From contig SVMG01000001.1 of NCBI GenBank assembly GCA_015067545.1, positions 310,001-374,000 on the forward strand: DNA of 64,000 nucleotides, in the 5' to 3' direction. A program made the position numbers and the translations under genes. Below are positions 59,706 through 64,000 of the stretch, piece after piece. The notes under the pieces were generated by a model. That model was not told the DNA's origin and made no database searches. It saw only the letters and a list, made by a program, of their open reading frames with translations. The stretch comes from Oscillospiraceae bacterium (GTDB lineage: Bacteria; Bacillota; Clostridia; Oscillospirales; Oscillospiraceae). Numbering within the stretch: position 1 is the stretch's first letter; each line of letters opens with the position of its first letter.

Positions 59706-59764
59706 GATGCACCCATTGCACTTTTGTACAAAAGGTGCATCTTATAGATGCTTTCATTGTATCA
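59706..59764 (-). promoter_or_regulatory. Probable promoter and leader hairpin of the giant lyase gene
   Basis: An extended -10 element, TGA-TACAAT, lies at 59764-59756 on the minus strand; no -35 box is convincing. The leader after it holds GATGCACC/GGTGCATC (59706-59713 with 59734-59741) enclosing the perfect 14-base palindrome CTTTTGTACAAAAG (59721-59734). It could be an RNA structure or an operator. Confidence 0.4.
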
Positions 59765-59890
59765 CATTCACCAATCAATTACTGTGCATATCTTGCATTG
59801 TTTTCTGCGTAAATTGCTAAAAATGCCAATAATACTAATAGCAATTATGCGCAATCGGCTTATTTTTTTGTATAATCTGCTTTTTGTGTA

Positions 59891-59920
59891 AAAAAAGCAG
59901 GCTGTGCAAGTTGCACAGCC
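59891..59920 (-). terminator. Terminator of dnaX-ybaB-recR
   Basis: GGCTGTGC/GCACAGCC (59900-59920) with a 5-base loop, followed on the minus strand by TGCTTTTTTT. The 170 bases from here to the lyase leader are AT-rich and show no gene. Confidence 0.85.
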
Positions 59921-59931
59921 TTCTTTTGCTA

Positions 59932-60531
59932 TCAAATTTCCTGTCTGCCTTCCAATGCCCGGGACAGCGTAACCTCATCGGCATATTCCAGCTGACTCCC
60001 TACACTCATGCCGTAGGCAAGGCGCGTCACCTTGACCTCCATCGGCCGTAGGAGACGAGAGATGTACATAGCAGTCGCTTCGCCCTCCGTATCCGGATTC
60101 GTGGCCATAATGACCTCCCGTACCTCTCCGGATGCCACCCGCATCAAAAGCTCCTTGATGCGGATATCATCCTGGGTCACATGGTTCAGCGGCGAGATCA
60201 CACCGTGAAGCACATGGTACAGACCGTTGAATTCCCGGCTGCGCTCCATAGCGATCACATCCTTAGGCTCGGCCACCACACAGATGGTGCTGCGATCACG
60301 CATTTCATTGTCACAAAGGGGGCAAATATCCCGATCCGTCAAATTCTGGCACACCGGGCAGGTGTGGACATCCTGCTTGGCTGCGAGGATCGCATCCGCA
60401 AACGCCTTGGCGTCCGCATCATCCAGCTCCAAAACATGAAACGCCAACCGCTGAGCGGTCTTTCCGCCAATGCCAGGAAGCCTTGCGAACTGATCCGCAA
60501 GCTCCTGCAGTGCTGTGGGAAAGTACTGCAT
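59932..60531 (-). CDS. recR: Recombination mediator RecR
   Basis: A 199-residue protein that works with RecO and RecF to load RecA at gaps. It has the helix-hairpin-helix LPGIGGKTAQRLAFHVL (18-34), the zinc finger CPVCQNLTDRDICPLC (58-73), and a Toprim domain with VVAEPKDVIAMERS and NPDTEGEATAMYISR. Its start shares one base with the ybaB stop. Third gene of the conserved dnaX-ybaB-recR set. Confidence 0.96.
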   Translation of the reverse strand: MQYFPTALQELADQFARLPGIGGKTAQRLAFHVLELDDADAKAFADAILAAKQDVHTCPVCQNLTDRDICPLCDNEMRDRSTICVVAEPKDVIAMERSREFNGLYHVLHGVISPLNHVTQDDIRIKELLMRVASGEVREVIMATNPDTEGEATAMYISRLLRPMEVKVTRLAYGMSVGSQLEYADEVTLSRALEGRQEI

Positions 60532-60875
60532 CAGAACAGGCCTCCCAGGTTCAGGCCGCCGGTGAGTCGGGACATGTTGTTGGCAGCTTCTGCATCTGCA
60601 GCGCGCATGGCTTCATTCACGGCGGCGATCACCATATCCTGGAGCATTTCCACATCATCGGGGTCAACTGCCTCGGGATTGATCTGCAAATTCACAACCT
60701 CATGCTTGCCATTGACGGAAGCGGAAACCATACCGCCGCCAGCGGTAGCTGTGTGGATCTTATTCTCCTGCTCCTCCTGCATACGCAGCAGCTCCTGCTG
60801 CATCTTCTGGGCCTGCTTCATCATAGCAGCCTGGTTCATGCCACCGGGCATACCCCGGAAATTATTCTTTGCCAT
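60531..60875 (-). CDS. ybaB: Nucleoid-associated protein, YbaB/EbfC family
   Basis: A 114-residue DNA-binding protein. After a Gly/Met/Gln-rich start, MMKQAQKMQQELLRMQEEQ forms the typical helix, followed by the strand region VSASVNGKHEVVNLQINPEAV and a C-terminal helix with MVIAAVNEAMRAADAE. Found between dnaX and recR in most bacteria. It starts ten bases after the dnaX stop with GGAG. Confidence 0.93.
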   Translation of the reverse strand: MAKNNFRGMPGGMNQAAMMKQAQKMQQELLRMQEEQENKIHTATAGGGMVSASVNGKHEVVNLQINPEAVDPDDVEMLQDMVIAAVNEAMRAADAEAANNMSRLTGGLNLGGLF

Positions 60876-60885
60876 AATTGACTCC

Positions 60886-62514
60886 TTAATTATCCTTAAT
60901 GTTTACAATATTGCTGTGGGTACGGCCAAAATCCATCAACCGTTCCATTTTTTTACTCACTTGGGGCTTTGCGGTCATATCTTCGGCCTTGGCGACAACA
61001 TTCCTGCCCAGGATCGCGGACGCCTTCCGGGCGACCATATCCAATACATTGGGCTTATTGACCATTTCCATAGTAAAGCCGTTATTACACCGGAGCACCA
61101 CTTGATTGCCGCGCAGCACTCCCTGTATCGGCGCATTCTCTCCGGTGGTAAAAAAGCCCACCAGCGGAGGCCGCATCTCCTGCCGGATGGACGCGACCAA
61201 CTCCGCCCAAAAACCCACAGGGGTGGTGTCTGCAACTTGTGCCGGCAGGACCGACTCGTCCAACACCGGAGGTGCATCAGCATCATCCGGCATAGGCGGA
61301 ATTTCGTCTTCAAATTCTGCAGCTGTTACCTGCGGTGCAGGGGTTGCGGTTACAAGCACACCGCTTTTCAGCTGTTCCTCCAATCGGGTCAGCCGGGCAT
61401 TCAAACTTTGTGCATCCAACTGAAGCTCCGGCTGGCACAGGCGAATGAGACACAGCTCTGCATCCATCCGGCGGCTGGCACTGCGGGTAAAACCGGACAT
61501 GGTTGCTTCCAAACTCTCCATGATCTGCACCAGTTCGCCACCGGAAAGACGCTTAGCCAGTTGCACTGCTTCTTTATCCGAGGCCACCCCGGACAGCATG
61601 GTAAGCCCTGCATCCGGCGCAGTTTTCAGCACCAACAGATCCCGGGCAAGACAGGCCAGCTCGTCCAGAAGCGCTCCCAGCTCCTTGCCTTCGGAATAGA
61701 GCTTGTTCAAAAGCTCCAGCGCCTTTGCGGTATTGTGATCCGCAATGTAGCCCATAAGCTCCGCAGCGCGGCGCTCACCGGCGATGCCCAAACAGGCGTA
61801 GACCCGTTCGGCAGTCAGTTCGCCCACGGTAGCAGAAGCACATTGGTCAAGCAGGCTCAGACCGTCGCGCATACCGCCATCAGCCATACGGGCCAAAACG
61901 CGGGCTGCAGAATCGTCCAAATCGATACTTTCCTGATACGCCACATACTGAAGCCGCTGAGCAATATCCTCCTGACTGATGCGACGGAAGGAGAATCGCT
62001 GACACCGGGACAAAATTGTGGCCGGAACCTTATGGAGCTCCGTAGTCGCCAAAATGAACAGCAGATGCTCCGGCGGCTCTTCTATGATCTTGAGCAGCGC
62101 ATTAAAGGCGGAAATGGACAGCATGTGCACCTCGTCGATGATGTACACACGCATTTTCACCTGAGAAGGCGTATAAATGGCATCGTCGCGCAGGTCGCGG
62201 ACATTGTCCACGCCGTTGTTGGAAGCGGCGTCGATCTCCAGCACATCCATACATGCGCCGGAATCAATGGCGCGGCACGCCTCACAGCAGTTACAGGGAT
62301 TGCCGTCCTGGGGATTGAGACAGTTGACCGCCTTTGCCAAAATTTTGGCGCAGCTGGTTTTACCCGTACCCCGGGAACCTGTAAACAGGTAGGCATGGCT
62401 CATTTTTCCGCTGATCAGCTGGGTCTTCAGCGTTTGCGTCACCGCCAGCTGACCGGAAACGTCATCAAAGGTCTGGGGACGGTATTTACGGTATAATGCT
62501 TGGTAGGCAGACAT
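60886..62514 (-). CDS. dnaX: DNA polymerase III subunit gamma/tau
   Basis: Clamp-loader ATPase of 542 residues. Visible: the N terminus YQALYRKYRPQTFDDVSGQ, Walker A GSRGTGKTS, the zinc-binding cysteines in CEACRAI, DEVHMLSISAFNALLKIIEEPPEHLLFILATTELHKVP, and the arginine finger region SRCQRFSFRRI. The C-terminal third is Pro/Ala/Asp-rich, as expected of a tau-like extension. ATG 62514 follows AAAGGAGGGG by 5-6 bases; the frame opens 20 codons earlier but without a ribosome site. I saw no strong slippery A run for a gamma frameshift. Confidence 0.95.
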   Translation of the reverse strand: MSAYQALYRKYRPQTFDDVSGQLAVTQTLKTQLISGKMSHAYLFTGSRGTGKTSCAKILAKAVNCLNPQDGNPCNCCEACRAIDSGACMDVLEIDAASNNGVDNVRDLRDDAIYTPSQVKMRVYIIDEVHMLSISAFNALLKIIEEPPEHLLFILATTELHKVPATILSRCQRFSFRRISQEDIAQRLQYVAYQESIDLDDSAARVLARMADGGMRDGLSLLDQCASATVGELTAERVYACLGIAGERRAAELMGYIADHNTAKALELLNKLYSEGKELGALLDELACLARDLLVLKTAPDAGLTMLSGVASDKEAVQLAKRLSGGELVQIMESLEATMSGFTRSASRRMDAELCLIRLCQPELQLDAQSLNARLTRLEEQLKSGVLVTATPAPQVTAAEFEDEIPPMPDDADAPPVLDESVLPAQVADTTPVGFWAELVASIRQEMRPPLVGFFTTGENAPIQGVLRGNQVVLRCNNGFTMEMVNKPNVLDMVARKASAILGRNVVAKAEDMTAKPQVSKKMERLMDFGRTHSNIVNIKDN

Positions 62515-62546
62515 TTCGTCCCCTCCTTTCAATGTGTAAAATAAAA

Positions 62547-62844
62547 CCGGCTCATAACAAGATCGCACACCCACATTTGAACCTGCTGTGTACCCGGTAA
62601 CAACGCAGCCAGCTCAGAACCGGCAACCCCGCGGCACACGGAAAGATCCGCTTAATGCTGCTTGGTTCCCCACCTGACATGGTTCACGGGATTCCGTTGC
62701 GCAAGACCGGTTCGTCAACACCGCTTGCGAAGGCCGGACGGCACGCAAACAAGCCCGGGTGTGGGAATTCATCCCTGCTATAGCGGATTGCAGGCAACAG
62801 GGCACCGCTATCTCCCCGATTAGTGCGACCTTGTTATAAGCCGG
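62547..62844 (-). ncRNA. ffs: Signal recognition particle RNA, large bacterial type
   Basis: On the minus strand the sequence follows Bacillus scRNA closely: GCACTAATCGGGGAGATAGC, GGTGCCCTGTTGCCTGCAAT, the conserved Ffh-binding apical hairpin GAACCATGTCAGGTGGGGA and CCAAGCAGCATTAAG. The two ends pair in a long helix (CCGGCTTATAACAAG with CTTGTTATGAGCCGG), which sets the boundaries to within a few bases. TTTTATTTT beyond the 3' end may act as terminator. It includes the Alu domain, as in spore-forming Firmicutes. Its place directly upstream of dnaX matches Bacillus. Confidence 0.93.
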
Positions 62845-62872
62845 TCAGCCATAACAAGGCTATTTGGTTAAA

Positions 62873-63094
62873 TTAGTTGAGCTTGGAGTCGATGAAGGCA
62901 GCCAGCTCACCAAAGGTGGCGATCTTCTGATCCTCCAAATCCAGTTCCACACCCAGTTCGGACTCCAGATCCATGATCATCTCAACGATATCCAGAGAAT
63001 CAATACCCAGGCTCTCAAAGCTGCTGTCGGGAGTGATCTCACTGGGATCCAGCTCCAACTGCTTTGCCGCGTAGGAAACAAGTTTTTCGTACAT
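62873..63094 (-). CDS. acpP: Acyl carrier protein
   Basis: A 73-residue acidic helical protein that carries fatty acyl chains. The phosphopantetheine serine lies in GIDSLDIVEMIMDLE (DSL motif, Ser33). It is somewhat diverged from housekeeping AcpP and no fab genes are adjacent, so a second ACP for another pathway is possible. GGAGG lies 8 bases before the ATG and a consensus promoter upstream. It is followed by the SRP RNA on the same strand. Confidence 0.92.
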   Translation of the reverse strand: MYEKLVSYAAKQLELDPSEITPDSSFESLGIDSLDIVEMIMDLESELGVELDLEDQKIATFGELAAFIDSKLN

Positions 63095-63131
63095 AATCTA
63101 TACCTCCAAATTACATTGGGTTTCTTCAAGT

Positions 63132-63160
63132 ATTTTAGTATAAGATACGGAATTTGTCAA
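63132..63160 (-). promoter_or_regulatory. Sigma-A-type promoter for acpP
   Basis: TTGACA (63160-63155) and TAAAAT (63137-63132), 17 bases apart on the minus strand. The -35 box overlaps the stop of the upstream flavoprotein gene. Confidence 0.82.
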
Positions 63161-64000
63161 TGCTGTATTTCAGCCGCCGCCAGGCCTGCCGCATAGGCCG
63201 TTGCCCAGGCGATCTGCAGATTGAAGCCGCCGGTATAGGCATCACAGTCTATGATCTCACCGGCAAAATACAATCCCGGCACCAATTTGGACTGCATGGT
63301 CTTAGGATCGATTTCCGAAACTTTTATACCTCCGGAGGTGATGATCGCCTCAGAAACCGGTCGTTTTCCCGTAATTTCCACAGAAAACGCTTTCAGAAGC
63401 TCCACCATGCTGCGGCGTTGCTGCCGGGTCAGAGAATTGGCCTGCAGCATGGGGTCAATGCTCAGTCTGCGCAAAACAACGGGAATCATACTTCTGGGCA
63501 AAAGATCCGTCAGCGCGTTTTCCATGGTTCGGTTTTGATACATCTCAAGATCCCTCAGAATGCGCCCATCCAGCTTTCCTTCATCCAGAGCAGGCTTCAA
63601 ATCGATGACCAGACGGCAGTTGCCCTTCAAATGGGCGCTTGCGGACAAGACCGTAGGCCCGGAAACGCCGAAATGGGTAAAAAGCAATTCACCGAAGTCC
63701 TTAAAGAGCACCTTATTCTTCTCATTGACCAGCTTGACCGCCACATTGCGCAGGCTGAGTCCCTGCATATCCGGGCAGTCATCCCCGGCTGTCTCCAAAG
63801 GCACCAATGAACCAACAACCGGCGTCACGGTATGACCCAATTCCCTGGCCATTTCATAGCCATCGCCGGTTGAACCGGTGGTGGGGTAACTCAGTCCGCC
63901 GGTGGCCAGGATCACCCGGGATGCTTCATGAATGCCCCCATCTGTGGACACCCCGCAAACCTCACCATTTTCCGTAAGGATCTTACGAACACGCTCTGTT
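63157..64000 (-). CDS. NAD(P)/FAD-dependent oxidoreductase, BaiN/HI0933-like, C-terminal part
   Basis: The gene enters from the right edge; its frame is open through position 64000, so the N-terminal FAD-binding start is missing. The visible 281 residues include RVILATGGLSYPTTGSTGDGYEMARELGHTV, FTHFGVSGPTVLSAS, TSGGIKVSEIDPKTMQSKLVPGLYFAGEIIDCDAYTGGFNLQIAWATAYAAG, all hallmarks of the HI0933/BaiN flavoprotein family. Members reduce flavin-linked or steroid-like substrates or are of unknown function; no specific substrate can be claimed. It ends just before the acpP promoter. Confidence 0.92.
   Translation of the reverse strand, partial: TERVRKILTENGEVCGVSTDGGIHEASRVILATGGLSYPTTGSTGDGYEMARELGHTVTPVVGSLVPLETAGDDCPDMQGLSLRNVAVKLVNEKNKVLFKDFGELLFTHFGVSGPTVLSASAHLKGNCRLVIDLKPALDEGKLDGRILRDLEMYQNRTMENALTDLLPRSMIPVVLRRLSIDPMLQANSLTRQQRRSMVELLKAFSVEITGKRPVSEAIITSGGIKVSEIDPKTMQSKLVPGLYFAGEIIDCDAYTGGFNLQIAWATAYAAGLAAAEIQH

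Noticed and set aside
60886..62514. Programmed frameshift in dnaX for a gamma product
   Set aside because: I could not find a clear A-run slippery site with a following stem, so no call was made.

Overview
The window (about 53% GC by eye) reads as a chromosome segment of an anaerobic, probably spore-forming Clostridia bacterium, most likely Oscillospirales/Ruminococcaceae-like. Reasons: a single-chain pyruvate:ferredoxin oxidoreductase, type III glutamine synthetase, anaerobic NrdG activase, SpoIID-type proteins, class 1B PyrD with PyrK, a large Gram-positive SRP RNA upstream of dnaX-ybaB-recR, and aggagg-type ribosome sites. The family-level placement is inference. No phage, IS element, CRISPR array or rRNA is visible.

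Layout. 1-1.8 kb (minus): pepD fragment, secG, prfB. 1.8-4.9 kb (plus): tRNA-Arg(CCT), a three-gene peptidoglycan-binding/SpoIID-like cluster behind a sporulation-type promoter, pgsA. 5.1-7.1 kb (minus): metA and spoIID. 7.1-8.9 kb (plus): a membrane-anchored TPR/LRR protein. 9-14.8 kb (minus): feoA-feoB-small Cys-rich protein, then comM-thiI-pncC. 14.9-16.5 kb (plus): two tandem paralogues of an unrecognised membrane-anchored family. 16.6-20.4 kb: PFOR and a HypC-like mini-protein. 20.4-28.6 kb (plus): a complete shikimate-to-Phe/Tyr operon (aroF-tyrA-aroB-aroA-aroC-pheA-aroE::aroK-aroQ) behind what looks like a full ribosome-mediated attenuator with a Phe/Tyr-rich leader peptide. 28.6-30.3 kb (minus): aminotransferase and GtrA protein. 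30.4-32.6 kb: glutamine synthetase III with a palindrome on its promoter. 32.6-37.8 kb (minus): trxB-nrdG-dut, trxA, an ECF-like sigma factor and a membrane beta-propeller protein. 37.9-41.4 kb (plus): YugP-like peptidase, AbrB regulator, YnbB-like PLP enzyme, EamA transporter. 41.4-50.5 kb (plus): pyrimidine operon pyrC-carB-(four-helix-bundle element)-pyrK-pyrD-pyrF-pyrE-pyrB. 50.7-59.7 kb (minus): one 2,975-residue secreted heparinase II/III-type protein. 59.9-64 kb (minus): recR, ybaB, dnaX, SRP RNA, acpP and a truncated flavoprotein gene.

How it fits together. The aromatic operon makes every step from DAHP to phenylpyruvate and 4-hydroxyphenylpyruvate and contains no trp genes; the leader peptide is rich in exactly Phe and Tyr codons, so sensor and product match. 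The thioredoxin genes trxA and trxB lie on separate transcripts but carry the same inverted repeat at the same distance from their -10 boxes, suggesting a shared activator. The pyrimidine operon lacks carA and shows no PyrR-type leader; its PyrB carries a C-terminal zinc ribbon with the cysteine spacing of the PyrI regulatory chain.

The strongest candidates for something undescribed are the Phe/Tyr attenuator (20427-20638), the paired trx operators, the PyrB zinc-ribbon fusion, the hairpin-rich four-helix-bundle insertion in the pyr operon, and the giant lyase with an internal second signal-like segment. All calls come from reading the sequence; no database search was run.
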